NCBI GenBank assembly: GCA_903906315.1
Contig: CAIVJW010000365.1
Location: 1-64,000 of the forward strand
DNA: 64,000 nt
Reading direction: 5' to 3'
Origin: an uncultured delta proteobacterium
Lineage (GTDB): Bacteria; Myxococcota_A; Polyangia; Polyangiales; Polyangiaceae
Position 1 is the stretch's first letter, and each line of letters begins with the position of its first letter. The notes under the pieces were generated by a model. It was not told the origin of the DNA. It worked only from the letters and a program-made list of their open reading frames with translations, and did no database searches. Positions 53,655 to 62,578 of the stretch are shown in pieces. A program made the translations under genes and the position numbers.

Positions 53655-53734
53655 GAAAGTGGCCTCCTCAGCCCTCGCGCCCGGCGAGAAGCGCCCTGTT
53701 CGTATCTTCTCTCGTGGACGGCCGCAAGGCGGAC

Positions 53735-53752
53735 CCCGCCCCGCGGGGCGGG
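53735..53752. terminator. palindrome abutting the kup stop
   Basis: CCCGCCCC and GGGGCGGG face each other with only GC between, forming a near-perfect palindrome that ends at the base before the kup stop codon on the minus strand. It is a likely terminator of kup. Confidence 0.45.
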
Positions 53753-55687
53753 TCAGAGATCGATCTGCATCCCGACCTCGACGACCTTTTCCGGCGGGAT
53801 GGCGAAGTAGCTCGTCGCGCTCTTCGCGTTGCGCGAGAGCAAGCCGAACAGGCTCTCGCGCAGCGGCCCCATGCGGCCCTTCGGCGTCGCGAGGAAGGTC
53901 TCGCGCCCGAGGTAGTACGTGGTCTCGTCGTCGTCGATCGGCACGCCGCGCGCCTTCACGATCGCCAGCACCTCCGGCACGTCCGGCGTCTGCATGAAGC
54001 CGACCCGCGTCACCACCCGGTGAAAGCCGTGGCCCAGCTCCTCGATCGTCGTCGCGGCCGCGACGTCCACCCGCGGAACGTGGTCGTTTGCCACCGTCAG
54101 CAGCACGACCGTCTCGTGGAGCACCTTGCTGTGGCGGACGTGGTGGACGAGCACCGGCGGCGTGCCGCGCGCGTCCGAGGTCAGGAAGACCGCCGTCCCG
54201 GGCACCCGGGCGCGGCAACGGTCGTCGAGCGTCGCGAGGAACGCCTCGAGGGGCGGAGCGGCGCTCGCCAGCGTGTCGGCCAGGATCGCGCGGCCCGACT
54301 TCCACGTGACCATCACGACGAAGATGACGGCCGCGACCAGCACCGGCACGTAGCCGCCGTCGAAGAACTTGAGCAAATTGGCCCCGAAGAAGGCCAGGTC
54401 GAGCGCCAGGAACACGACCACGAGCGGGAGCGCCTTCGCGACCGACCACCCCCACGTGCGCCGCACGACCACGTAGTAGACGACCGAGGTGATCCCCATC
54501 GTCCCGGTGACGGCGATGCCGTACGCCGCGGCGAGCCGGCTCGATTCCCTGAACATCAGCACGAGCGCGATGCACGCGGTCGCGAGCGCCCAGTTGACCT
54601 CGGGCACGTAGATCTGCCCCTCCGTCTCGTGGGACGTGTGCTGGACGGTCACCCGGGGCAGAAAGCCGAGCTGCACGGCCTGGTGGCTCAGCGAGAACGC
54701 GCCCGAGATCAGCGCCTGCGAGGCGATGACCGTGGCCGCGGCGGACAGCGCGACGAGCGCGTACGTCGCCGGCCCGGCCGGCACGAGGGCGTAGAACGGG
54801 TTCGACGCGGCCGCCGGGTTGGCGAGCAAGAGGGCGCCCTGGCCCAGATAATTGAGCATCAGCGCGGGCATCACGAGCGCGTACCAGGCCAGTCGGATGG
54901 GCTTCGGACCGAAATGGCCCATGTCCGCGTACAGCGCCTCTCCGCCCGTGATCGCGAGCACGACCGAGCCGAGCACGGCGAAGCCGCGGAAGCCGTGATC
55001 GACGAAGAAGCGCGCCGCGTACCGCGGGTCGAAGGCCGCGAAGACCGCGAGGTTGCCCGCCGCGTGCCACGCGCCGAGCGCTCCGATCGTGACGAACCAG
55101 ACGATCATCACCGGCCCGAACACCTTGCCGATGCCCGCCGTGCCCCGGTGCTGGATCGCGAACAAGAGGAGCAGCACGACGCAGGTCGTCGGCACGACCA
55201 CCGCCTTGAGGCTGCTCGTGGCGACCTCGAGCCCCTCGATCGCCGAAAGGACCGAGATCGCGGGCGTGATGATGCCGTCGCCGTAGAGCAGCGCCGCGCC
55301 GAACACGACGATCCCCGAGACCCAGCCGATCCGCGCGCCGCCCGGCGATCGCACCTTCTCCGGGACCAGGGCGAGCAGCGCGAGGATGCCGCCCTCGCCC
55401 TGGTTGTCCGCGCGCATCACGAACGTCAGGTACTTGAACGTCACGACCGACGTGAGCGCCCAGAACACGAGCGAGAGCACGCCGAGGACGTTGGCCTGCG
55501 TGGGCGCCACCGCGTGCTCGCCGTGGACGCACTCCTTCAGCGCGTAGAGCGGGCTCGTCCCGATGTCGCCGAACACGACGCCGAGCGCCGCGAGCGCCAG
55601 CCCGCCGAGCTTGCCCCGCGCCCCGTGCCCGGGCGTGCCCTCTGTCCGCCCGCCGGGGGCCACCGCCACCTCACCGCTGCTCGTCAT
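53753..55687 (-). CDS. kup: Kup-type potassium uptake transporter
   Basis: 644 aa, normal for KUP/HAK/KT transporters, which import potassium with protons at the inner membrane. The family start is clear: LAALGVVFGDIGTSPLYALK (about 33-52), then SVVTFKYLTFVMRADNQGEG and GGEALYADMGHFG. About 12 membrane segments are followed by a cytoplasmic tail with the usual LHETVVLLTV and ATSYFAIPP ending. The ATG at 55687 gives the normal N-terminus; the frame stays open upstream but reads as nonsense. The 556 bases before it hold several hairpins that may regulate it. Confidence 0.94.
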   Translation of the reverse strand: MTSSGEVAVAPGGRTEGTPGHGARGKLGGLALAALGVVFGDIGTSPLYALKECVHGEHAVAPTQANVLGVLSLVFWALTSVVTFKYLTFVMRADNQGEGGILALLALVPEKVRSPGGARIGWVSGIVVFGAALLYGDGIITPAISVLSAIEGLEVATSSLKAVVVPTTCVVLLLLFAIQHRGTAGIGKVFGPVMIVWFVTIGALGAWHAAGNLAVFAAFDPRYAARFFVDHGFRGFAVLGSVVLAITGGEALYADMGHFGPKPIRLAWYALVMPALMLNYLGQGALLLANPAAASNPFYALVPAGPATYALVALSAAATVIASQALISGAFSLSHQAVQLGFLPRVTVQHTSHETEGQIYVPEVNWALATACIALVLMFRESSRLAAAYGIAVTGTMGITSVVYYVVVRRTWGWSVAKALPLVVVFLALDLAFFGANLLKFFDGGYVPVLVAAVIFVVMVTWKSGRAILADTLASAAPPLEAFLATLDDRCRARVPGTAVFLTSDARGTPPVLVHHVRHSKVLHETVVLLTVANDHVPRVDVAAATTIEELGHGFHRVVTRVGFMQTPDVPEVLAIVKARGVPIDDDETTYYLGRETFLATPKGRMGPLRESLFGLLSRNAKSATSYFAIPPEKVVEVGMQIDL

Positions 55688-55902
55688 CGATCGCGTCCTC
55701 TCGCCGCCGCGGCCGCGCGCCCTGCGCCGGGACCCGACGTCACCGCGTGGGCCGCGAACGCGGCAACTATCGCAGGGGGCCTCCCGACCGACAAGCGGGC
55801 CTCGGGCGGTCGCGATCGCCGCGCGCGAGGCGTCGCGATCGCGTCGTGCAGAGTCCGCCGAGCCCTTGACGTCGTTATGGCCATCACCATATTGACTCTT
55901 GC

Positions 55903-55924
55903 CCTCGCAAACGTTCCTGCGAGG
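55903..55924. other. hairpin in the kup upstream region
   Basis: CCTCGCA pairs with TGCGAGG around an eight-base loop in the AT-richer patch before kup. It could be an operator or part of a leader RNA; function unknown. Confidence 0.35.
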
Positions 55925-56052
55925 CGGTCGAAAATCCAAACGGCCAATTACGCGCGGAGCGCACGGACCGTTCGGGGCATTCGCCCCCGGCCCTGTTCGC
56001 CGCGCGAATCAGAATCGTCCCCGCGGCATCCTCTCGCGGAAGAGGAAGGGGC

Positions 56053-56107
56053 GCCCCGATTGGGGCAACTGCCAAGGCCCCGGGGCGCCAGAAGGCGTTC
56101 CCGGGGC
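56053..56107 (-). terminator. tandem hairpins after the receiver gene
   Basis: Two stems in a row: GCCCC/GGGGC with a four-base loop at 56053-56066, and GCCCCGGG/CCCGGGGC at 56077-56107 whose interior also pairs CGCC with GGCG. They lie 137-190 bases past the receiver stop on its strand. They may be its terminator or part of a leader for kup. Confidence 0.4.
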
Positions 56108-56243
56108 TTTCCCATTTGGGGCTCCGCGCCGAGGTCGCGACCTCTCGACGGGTGCGTCGAGAGGCCGGCGACGGCGCCGGTCGGCCGCGCGTCGGCGGCG
56201 ACCGACACTCCGCGGGCGGGGTGTGCCGACGAGGCGTGCCTGC

Positions 56244-56690
56244 CTACGAGGCTCGCGGCGGCAGGGACGCCAGCACCTCACGCACGACCGCCCGGAGCCG
56301 CTGCGCGTCGAACGGCTTCTGCAGGCGGGGATTGGGCACCGCCGCGAGGAACTCGCGCGCCTGCGCGGTGTAGGCGCCGCCCGTGAGGAACACCATTCGA
56401 TCGGCCAATGGCGGCGCGATTCGCGCGATCTCGCCGTGGAGCTCCATGCCCGTCATGTCGGGCATCATGAGGTCGCAGAGGATGACCTCGTAATGTTCGC
56501 CTGCCTGCAGCCGCCCGAGCGCCTCTCGCGCGCCGATCTCGACGGTCACGTCGTGCTCGCGCGAGAGCACCCGCCGGAGCGACGTGCCGACGAGCGGGTC
56601 GTCGTCGACGATGAGCAACCGTGACCGCAGCGTGCCCGCGCCCCCGGTCGGCTCCTCGTCGGCGCGCAGCCTGTTGCTCGTTGCCGCCAC
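56244..56690 (-). CDS. single-domain response regulator
   Basis: 148 aa consisting of one receiver domain. The acidic pocket is in LLIVDDDPLVG, the phospho-acceptor aspartate in VILCDLMMPDMTG, the switch threonine in MVFLTGGAY and the conserved lysine in RLQKPFDAQRL. There is no output domain, so it acts by protein contact or in a phosphorelay. The GTG at 56690 adds about 25 residues of disordered leader; the true start may be slightly later. No kinase gene is adjacent. It diverges from the TPR protein gene. Confidence 0.85.
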   Translation of the reverse strand: MAATSNRLRADEEPTGGAGTLRSRLLIVDDDPLVGTSLRRVLSREHDVTVEIGAREALGRLQAGEHYEVILCDLMMPDMTGMELHGEIARIAPPLADRMVFLTGGAYTAQAREFLAAVPNPRLQKPFDAQRLRAVVREVLASLPPRAS

Positions 56691-56841
56691 CCGAACCAAC
56701 CCTACGACATCGCCGACCGTGCAGGCGGGGGAAATCTGCGCCGCGTCGCGCCCACCCCGCCCGGCGGCCCTCGGCGCCTCCGTCGCCCCGCAGCCCGGCG
56801 GCGGGTGCGGCCCGGCCCGAAGGTGACACCGTGGCGCTCCC

Positions 56842-57984
56842 GTGCGAATCTTCCTCGAACGCATGGCCAAGGAACGATCGTTTTCGCTGGAGGCCGTCCG
56901 CACGGATGGCTGGTTCGAGCGAATCGGCGAAGGGATCGGCAGCTTCCAGGCGCTGTGCGACATCGTCGGCGAGGCGTTCTTCGCCTTCTCGATGATCACG
57001 GGCGTCCGGATCACGGCGCTCACCGTCGACCGCCGCAACCCGGACAACACCCTCGTCGACTTCGTGATCTCGCCTCCCGGCGACGAGGAGGCCGACCCGG
57101 AGAACCAGCGGCTCACGCTGGCCGACTTCCGCCACCGGCTGGTCGGCGCGCTCCTCACCGAGGACGCGCTGCCCGGCGCGCCCGACCGCGAGGGCGACCT
57201 CGAGGGCCTCCAGCTCCACATCGGCGTCCGGTACCTGCTGCTCGCCCCGCTCTATGGCTACACGCTCAAGCGGCTGGTCGTCGAGGGCAGGACCTCCCGG
57301 CTCGCGCTCGCGCACGACGGCGTCGACGAGACGCACGACCTCGGCGAGTTCCGCGCTCGCATCCGATCGCACGTCCGGGACGAGCTCGAGCGCGCGGCCC
57401 AGGGCGCCCGATCGGCCATCGACCTCACCAAGGTCGCCGAGGCCGAGGTCGCGGCGCAGAAGGGCGACCACGCTCGCGTCATCGCCCTGCTCGGCAGCTG
57501 GCCCGCCCCGCTCGCCATCTTCCTGCGCACGCCCGAGGGGCAAATGCTCACCCCCGACGCCCGCGGGCTCATCGCCAAGGGCCTCGGCATCCTCGGTACC
57601 GCCTGCGTGAAGCTCGGCGAGCACCACCAGGGCGAGGAGGTCCTGCGCCTCGGCGTGCAGTACGCGCAGGACGGGGCCGCCGCCGCCGACATCTTCCGCC
57701 GCCTCGGCGAGTCGCACCTGGCCGCGGGGCGCGCGGGCGAGGCGATCGGCCCTCTCCGCCGCGCCGCGAACCTGGGCGCGCCGCCCAAGGTCGTCTGGCC
57801 CTTGCTCGCCCGCGCCTTCGTCGCCCGCAACCGCTTCGTCGCCGGCCTCGCGTGCATCCGCGAGGCGCGCGCCGCCGGCGTCGTCGACGCGGACATGGCC
57901 GAGGTCATCCGCGACGTCGAGGGCTCGCTCGGCCCGGCGCTGACCGCCTGGCAGGCGACCGTCGTCACGGGCCGCTCGGCCTAG
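56842..57984 (+). CDS. hypothetical protein with C-terminal TPR-like repeats
   Basis: 380 aa, not assigned. The N-terminal half is mixed alpha/beta without a known motif (RIFLERMAKERSFSLEAVRT). From about 195 the sequence is helical with TPR-like pairs (AEAEVAAQKGDHARVIALLG, LGESHLAAGRAGEAIGPLRR), suggesting a protein-binding surface. No signal peptide, so it is probably cytoplasmic. It shares a 151-base divergent region with the receiver gene and may be its partner. It ends 181 bases before the nuo operon. Confidence 0.55.
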   Translation: MRIFLERMAKERSFSLEAVRTDGWFERIGEGIGSFQALCDIVGEAFFAFSMITGVRITALTVDRRNPDNTLVDFVISPPGDEEADPENQRLTLADFRHRLVGALLTEDALPGAPDREGDLEGLQLHIGVRYLLLAPLYGYTLKRLVVEGRTSRLALAHDGVDETHDLGEFRARIRSHVRDELERAAQGARSAIDLTKVAEAEVAAQKGDHARVIALLGSWPAPLAIFLRTPEGQMLTPDARGLIAKGLGILGTACVKLGEHHQGEEVLRLGVQYAQDGAAAADIFRRLGESHLAAGRAGEAIGPLRRAANLGAPPKVVWPLLARAFVARNRFVAGLACIREARAAGVVDADMAEVIRDVEGSLGPALTAWQATVVTGRSA

Positions 57985-58041
57985 CCTCGCCACGGGGGGC
58001 AGGCGCGCTCATTTCCGCCGAACCCTCGTCGGGTGTGCAGG

Positions 58042-58070
58042 TTGACACCCCTCCCTCCCCCGGCTAAACG
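58042..58070 (+). promoter_or_regulatory. candidate promoter of the nuo operon
   Basis: A perfect TTGACA (58042-58047), a 17-base spacer and TAAACG (58065-58070) lie about 95 bases before the nuoA start. The -10 element is a weak match. It is the best sigma-70-like promoter seen in the gap. Confidence 0.4.
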
Positions 58071-58081
58071 TCGCCTAATCC

Positions 58082-58106
58082 GCAGGGATTGCAGGCATTT
58101 CCCTGC
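58082..58106 (+). other. hairpin in the nuo leader
   Basis: GCAGGGA and TCCCTGC form a perfect seven-base stem with an 11-base loop, starting 11 bases after the candidate -10 element. It would fall at the 5' end of the nuo transcript and might stabilise it. Confidence 0.35.
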
Positions 58107-58165
58107 CATCTCACGCGAACCGAGCTCGCCCCGCGGCGCCCCGGCGCCACGGCGGAGACCCCACC

Positions 58166-58522
58166 ATGACGGCCTACGTACCCATCCTGCTCCTCTTCAC
58201 GGTCGCGTTCGCGCTGGCCGGGGTCTTCTTCGTGCTCGGCGGCGCCATCGGCCCGAAGAACCCGACCCCCGAGAAGATGATCCCGTACGAGTGCGGCAGC
58301 GAGTCGACCGGCGCGCGCTTCGTCAAGCCGAGCGTCAAGTTCTACCTGACCGCGATCCTCTTCGTCGTCTTCGACATCGAGGCGGTGTTCATCTACCCGT
58401 GGGCCATCCAGTTCCGGGCGCTCGGCTGGACGGGCTTCGTGACGATGGGCTCGTTCATCGCCTTGCTCGTCGTCGGCCTCGTCTACGTGTGGAAGAAGGG
58501 AGCCCTCGAATGGGAGAAGTGA
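58166..58522 (+). CDS. nuoA: NADH-quinone oxidoreductase subunit A
   Basis: 118-aa membrane subunit of respiratory complex I with three transmembrane helices. The loop sequence KMIPYECGSEST (about 36-47) and the FVVFDIEAVFIYPWAI helix (about 69-84) are family signatures; the conserved acidic residues are in place. It begins the operon A-B-C-D-G-H and overlaps nuoB by 13 bases. It is at the interface where quinone reduction drives proton pumping. Confidence 0.94.
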   Translation: MTAYVPILLLFTVAFALAGVFFVLGGAIGPKNPTPEKMIPYECGSESTGARFVKPSVKFYLTAILFVVFDIEAVFIYPWAIQFRALGWTGFVTMGSFIALLVVGLVYVWKKGALEWEK

Positions 58523-59097
58523 GAGGCGGCGAGCGGTCGATCCAGGTCCTCGAGGGCTCGGAGACCGGCTTCGCGACGACGCGGCTCGAGGACCTCCTGC
58601 ACTGGGCGCAGAAGTACTCGCTCTTCCAGTACCCGTTCATCACGGCCTGCTGCGCCATGGAGTTCATGGCGATGGCGAGCCCGCGCTTCGACATGGCGCG
58701 GTTCGGCGCCGAGGCGCCGCGCTTCACGCCGCGGCAGGCGGACCTGCTCTGGGTCGTCGGCACGATCAGCCAGCGCCAGGCCCCCGCGCTCAAGCGCATC
58801 TACGAGCAGATGACCGAGCCCAAGTACGTGCTCGCCTTCGGCACGTGCGCCTCGTCGGGCGGCTTCTACGACAACTACACGACGCTCGCCGGCATCGACA
58901 AGATCATCCCCGTCGACGTCTACGTGCCCGGCTGTCCGCCCCGCCCGGAGGCGGTCCTCGACGGCCTCATGCTGCTGCAGGACAAGATCACCCGCGGCGA
59001 CCGCACGCCCGAGATCGTCAAGCCTCGCGCCGACCCGCTCTCGCGCCCCGAGCAGCTCGTCGAGCTCCGCACCAAGCCCCGGCGCGTGGCCGGCTGA
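58510..59097 (+). CDS. nuoB: NADH-quinone oxidoreductase subunit B
   Basis: 195-aa peripheral subunit that carries cluster N2, the last iron-sulfur centre before quinone. The four ligand cysteines are visible: a CC pair at 47-48 (ITACCAMEFM), C113 (FGTCASSGG) and C142 (VPGCPPRPE). The body matches the family, with DLLWVVGTISQRQAPALKRI before the third ligand. The ATG at 58510 overlaps the end of nuoA by 13 bases, suggesting translational coupling. The stop is six bases before nuoC. Confidence 0.95.
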   Translation: MGEVRGGERSIQVLEGSETGFATTRLEDLLHWAQKYSLFQYPFITACCAMEFMAMASPRFDMARFGAEAPRFTPRQADLLWVVGTISQRQAPALKRIYEQMTEPKYVLAFGTCASSGGFYDNYTTLAGIDKIIPVDVYVPGCPPRPEAVLDGLMLLQDKITRGDRTPEIVKPRADPLSRPEQLVELRTKPRRVAG

Positions 59098-59103
59098 GAC
59101 CCC

Positions 59104-59703
59104 ATGAGCAAGCTCGTCCTCGAGGCTCTCCAGAAGAAGTTCGGCGCCGCCATCCTCGCGACGCACTCCGAGTTCGGCGACGACACCGCCGTCGTCGAGC
59201 CCTCGCGCTGGCGCGAGGTCGCGCTCTACCTGCGCGACGACCCGAAGCTCGACTTCGACATGTTCGTCGACCTCACGGCGGTCGACTACCTCGGCCAGCG
59301 CGACCAGCGCTTCGAGGTCGTCTGTCACCTGCACTCGTTCGGGCGCGGCCACCGCATCCGCATCAAGGCGCGCGTCGGCGACGAGGAGGGCGACGGCGCC
59401 ACCGTCCCCTCGCTCGTGCCGGTGTGGAAGGGCGCGAACTGGTTCGAGCGCGAGTGCTTCGACATGTTCGGCGTCGCCTTCGAGGGCCACCCCGACCTCC
59501 GCCGCATCCTGCTCTACCCGGAGTTCGTCGGGCACCCGCTCCGCAAGGACTACCCGGCCGACAAGTGCCAGCCGCTCGTGCCGTTCCGCGAGGGCTACGA
59601 GAAGGTCGCCCCCTTCGGCGCCGACGAGGGCATGTCCTTCGGCCGCCAGACGCACGACTTCGCGCGCACCGGCGACGACCTCGAGCCGGGCGCAGACTCT
59701 TAG
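59104..59703 (+). CDS. nuoC: NADH-quinone oxidoreductase subunit C
   Basis: 199-aa 30-kDa subunit of complex I. The signature WFERECFDMFGVAFEGHPDL (about 115-134) and the strand RRILLYPEFVGHPLRKDYP are clear. It is a separate gene here, not fused to nuoD as in E. coli. It holds NuoB and NuoD together in the peripheral arm and binds no cofactor. The gap to nuoD is 33 bases, with a good GGAGA ribosome site before nuoD. Confidence 0.94.
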   Translation: MSKLVLEALQKKFGAAILATHSEFGDDTAVVEPSRWREVALYLRDDPKLDFDMFVDLTAVDYLGQRDQRFEVVCHLHSFGRGHRIRIKARVGDEEGDGATVPSLVPVWKGANWFERECFDMFGVAFEGHPDLRRILLYPEFVGHPLRKDYPADKCQPLVPFREGYEKVAPFGADEGMSFGRQTHDFARTGDDLEPGADS

Positions 59704-59736
59704 TTTCCCGCGGACCGCGACAGGAGATCCCGCAGC

Positions 59737-60951
59737 ATGGAACCCTTGGACCTCGAGCTCGAGGAGGGCGCTCTCGAGCTGCCCAGCGAGCCGATGCAGC
59801 TCAACATGGGCCCGTCGCATCCCGCGATGCACGGCACCGTCCGCATCGTGCTCGAGCTGTCGGGCGAGACGATCGAGAAGGCCGACGTGCAGATCGGCTA
59901 TCTGCACCGCGGCTTCGAGAAGATGTGCGAGCGCGGCACGTGGTCGCAGGTCTTCCCCTACGTCGACCGCTGCAACTACGTCTCGCCGATGCTGAACAAC
60001 GTGGGCTACGCGCTCGCGTGCGAAAAGATGCTCGGCATCACGGTGCCGGAGCGGTGCCAGTACTACCGGGTCATCCTCGGCGAGATCGCCCGCATCGTCG
60101 ACCACATGGTCTGCAACGCCGCCGTGAGCATGGAGCTCGGCGCGTTCACGCCGTTCCTCTACCTCACGCGCGCCCGTGAGCTGCTCTTCGACATCCTCGA
60201 GGAGGAGACCGGCGCCCGCGTCACGCACAGCTTCGGGCGCGTCGGCGGCATGGCGAACGCGCCGACGGCCGACTTCAAGGTCGCGCTCCGCGCCGTGATG
60301 CCGCGCGTCGTCGCCGCGGTCGAGGAGTGCGGCAAGCTCCTCATCAAGAACCGCATCTTCATCGACCGCGTCTCCGGCGTGGGCGCGATGTCGAAGGAGG
60401 ACGCGCTCGCCCTCGGCTGGACGGGCCCGACGCTCCGCGCCTGCGGCGTCGCCTACGACGTCCGCAAGTCGAACCCGTACCTCGTCTACGACCGCTTCGA
60501 CTTCGACGTCCCCGTCGGCACGACGGGCGACACGTTCGACCGCTTCATGGTGAGGATGGAGGAGATCCGCCAGAGCGTGCGCATCATCGACCAAGCGATC
60601 GATCAGATGCCCGACGACGGCCCGATCAACGTCGACGACCCGCGGATCATCCTGCCCCCGAAGCAGGAGGTCTACACGACGATCGAGGGCACCATCCAGC
60701 ACTTCAAGATCGTGATGGAAGGCATCAAGATCCCCGCGGGCGAGGTCTACTCCTACACCGAGGCCGGCAACGGCGAGCTCGGCTTCTACCTCGTGTCGGA
60801 TGGCAGCGGCACGCCGTGGCGCGTGCGCATCCGGCCGCCGTGCTTCGCGGTCGTCCAGGGTCTCTCGCAGCTCGTCACGGGCCGGATGATCCCCGACGTC
60901 ATCCCGACGTTCGGCTCGATGAACATGATCGGCGGGGAGTGCGATCACTGA
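59737..60951 (+). CDS. nuoD: NADH-quinone oxidoreductase subunit D
   Basis: 404-aa 49-kDa subunit that forms the quinone site with NuoB. MGPSHPAMHGTVRIVLELSG (about 27-46) is the conserved N-terminal quinone-site loop, and HRGFEKMCERGTW and GMANAPTADF follow. The C-terminal FGSMNMIGGECDH is typical for the homologues related to the large subunit of NiFe hydrogenases, with the hydrogenase cysteines absent as expected. One base separates its stop from the nuoG ATG. Confidence 0.95.
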   Translation: MEPLDLELEEGALELPSEPMQLNMGPSHPAMHGTVRIVLELSGETIEKADVQIGYLHRGFEKMCERGTWSQVFPYVDRCNYVSPMLNNVGYALACEKMLGITVPERCQYYRVILGEIARIVDHMVCNAAVSMELGAFTPFLYLTRARELLFDILEEETGARVTHSFGRVGGMANAPTADFKVALRAVMPRVVAAVEECGKLLIKNRIFIDRVSGVGAMSKEDALALGWTGPTLRACGVAYDVRKSNPYLVYDRFDFDVPVGTTGDTFDRFMVRMEEIRQSVRIIDQAIDQMPDDGPINVDDPRIILPPKQEVYTTIEGTIQHFKIVMEGIKIPAGEVYSYTEAGNGELGFYLVSDGSGTPWRVRIRPPCFAVVQGLSQLVTGRMIPDVIPTFGSMNMIGGECDH

Positions 60952-60952
60952 G

Positions 60953-62578
60953 ATGGCTATGAGCACGATCAAGATCGACGGGCGCGAGATCCCCTTCGAG
61001 GCGGGCGACACCATCCTCCGCGCCGCCCACAAGAGCGGCATCGACATCCCGCACTATTGCTGGCACCCCGGCCTCTCGGTCGCGGCCAACTGCCGCATGT
61101 GCCTCGTCGAGCTGCCGCCGCCTCCAGGGCGACCGGCCATGTCGCTCGACATCCTCCGCTGGGACGCGGCCAAGAACGACTACGTCCCCGCCAACAAGCC
61201 GAAGCTCCAGCCCGCGTGCCAGCAGGCCTGCACGCCGGGGATGGAAGTGCTCTCGGAGACGAGCGACCACGTCGCGGAGGCGCGCAAGGCGGTGCAGGAG
61301 CTCCTGCTCCTGAACCACCCCGTCGACTGCCCGATCTGCGATCAGGCCGGCGAGTGTCGCCTGCAGGACTACTGGCTCGAGCACCAGCGCACGAAGAAGC
61401 GCATGCGCCAGGAGATCGTGCACAAGTCGAAGCACGTCCCCTTCGGCCCGCACATCGTCTACGACGCCGAGCGCTGCATCCTCTGCACGCGCTGCGTCCG
61501 GGTCTCGGCCGAGCTCGCCAAGGACCCGGTCCTCAGCGTGCGCGAGCGCGGCAACCTGAGCGAGATCACGGTCGCGCCGGGTCGCCAGCTCGATCACGAC
61601 TACTCCCTCATGACCGAGCACGTCTGTCCGGTCGGCGCGCTGACCTCGACGGATTTTCGCTTCAAGGCGCGCGTCTGGTTTCTGCGCAGCGCGCGCACGG
61701 TCTGCCAGGGCTGCGCGACCGGCTGCAGCGCGTTCCTCGACTACGATCCGCGCGACAACACGCCCCACCGTCACCGTCCGCGCGAGAACCCGGCGGTCAA
61801 CACGTACTGGATGTGCGACGAGGGCATGCTCTCGTACAAGCGCGCCGTCGACGGGCGGCTCGAGACGGCCCTGGTCGGCGGTGAGGACGCGAGCCTCGAC
61901 GAGGCGCTCGAGGCCGCGAAGGACCAGCTCGCCGGTCACGAGGACGCGGCCGGCAAGGTCGCCATCGTGCTCAGCGCGCAGCACTCGATCGAGGACAATT
62001 TCGCGCTCTACACGCTGGCGCGGACCTTCGTCGGGGCGAGCGACTTCTTCCTGTCGGGTCGCGCGCTCGGGCGCGGCGACGACATCCTCATGAGCGAGGA
62101 CAAGAACCCGAACACCCGTGGCGTCGTCGAGCTCGCGGCCGGCACGCCGCCGCGTCCCGTGGCCGAGCTCCTCGAGCGCATCGCGGCCGGCAAGTACGCC
62201 TACGTGATCGCGCTCGGGTCGGAGCTCGAGGTCGACGAGGCGCGCGCGCAGGCGGCCCTCGGCAAGCTGAAGGGCCTGGTCACCGTCGCGGCGCACGACG
62301 GGCCGCTCGCGCGCGCGGCGCACATCGCGCTGCCCGCCTGCTCGTGGGCCGAGGCCGAGGGCACGTACGTCAATCGCAGCGGTCTCGCTCAACGGAGCGA
62401 GCGCGCGCTGCGGCCTCTCGGCGACTCGCGCCCGGGCTGGGAGCTCGTCGCCCGCCTCGGGCGCGCCCTCGGGTACGCGATCGAGTGGAAGAAGCTCGCG
62501 GACGTGCGCCGGGCGATGACGCCCGCGCCCACGGCCGTCGAGGCCCCCGTCGAGACGAATTCGGAGGTGAGCGCGTGA
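60953..62578 (+). CDS. nuoG: NADH-quinone oxidoreductase subunit G, short form
   Basis: 541 aa; NuoG of E. coli is about 900. The N-terminal 2Fe-2S domain is intact (HYCWHPGLSVAANCRMCLVE, 35-54). Ligands for 4Fe-4S clusters follow in HPVDCPICDQAGECRLQDY and in CILCTRCVRV with CPVGAL. A further Cys set is in VCQGCATGCSAF. The molybdopterin-like C-terminal part is reduced to about 300 residues and lacks much of the usual length. NuoG conducts electrons from NuoF to NuoB. NuoE and NuoF genes, which normally precede nuoG, are missing from this operon. Two ATGs (60953, 60959) are possible starts; the stop overlaps nuoH. Confidence 0.92.
   Translation: MAMSTIKIDGREIPFEAGDTILRAAHKSGIDIPHYCWHPGLSVAANCRMCLVELPPPPGRPAMSLDILRWDAAKNDYVPANKPKLQPACQQACTPGMEVLSETSDHVAEARKAVQELLLLNHPVDCPICDQAGECRLQDYWLEHQRTKKRMRQEIVHKSKHVPFGPHIVYDAERCILCTRCVRVSAELAKDPVLSVRERGNLSEITVAPGRQLDHDYSLMTEHVCPVGALTSTDFRFKARVWFLRSARTVCQGCATGCSAFLDYDPRDNTPHRHRPRENPAVNTYWMCDEGMLSYKRAVDGRLETALVGGEDASLDEALEAAKDQLAGHEDAAGKVAIVLSAQHSIEDNFALYTLARTFVGASDFFLSGRALGRGDDILMSEDKNPNTRGVVELAAGTPPRPVAELLERIAAGKYAYVIALGSELEVDEARAQAALGKLKGLVTVAAHDGPLARAAHIALPACSWAEAEGTYVNRSGLAQRSERALRPLGDSRPGWELVARLGRALGYAIEWKKLADVRRAMTPAPTAVEAPVETNSEVSA

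Larger units (their letters stand above)
55688..56243. other. structured non-coding region upstream of kup
   Basis: 556 bases between the stop of the receiver gene and the start of kup, both on the minus strand. No supported gene is seen. It holds a relatively AT-rich patch (about 55870-55960) that may contain the kup promoter, and several perfect stems. These are CCTCGCA/TGCGAGG at 55903-55924, CCTCT/AGAGG near 56030-56045, GCCCC/GGGGC at 56053-56066, and GCCCCGGG/CCCGGGGC with an inner CGCC/GGCG at 56077-56107. The last could end the receiver transcript, and the others could lie in a long kup leader. Confidence 0.5.

Noticed and set aside
55688-56243. A c-di-AMP (ydaO-type) riboswitch before kup
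   Set aside because: I looked for its conserved GGTGAATCC-like and GCTAACCTC-like segments on the kup strand and did not find them, so only hairpins are reported.
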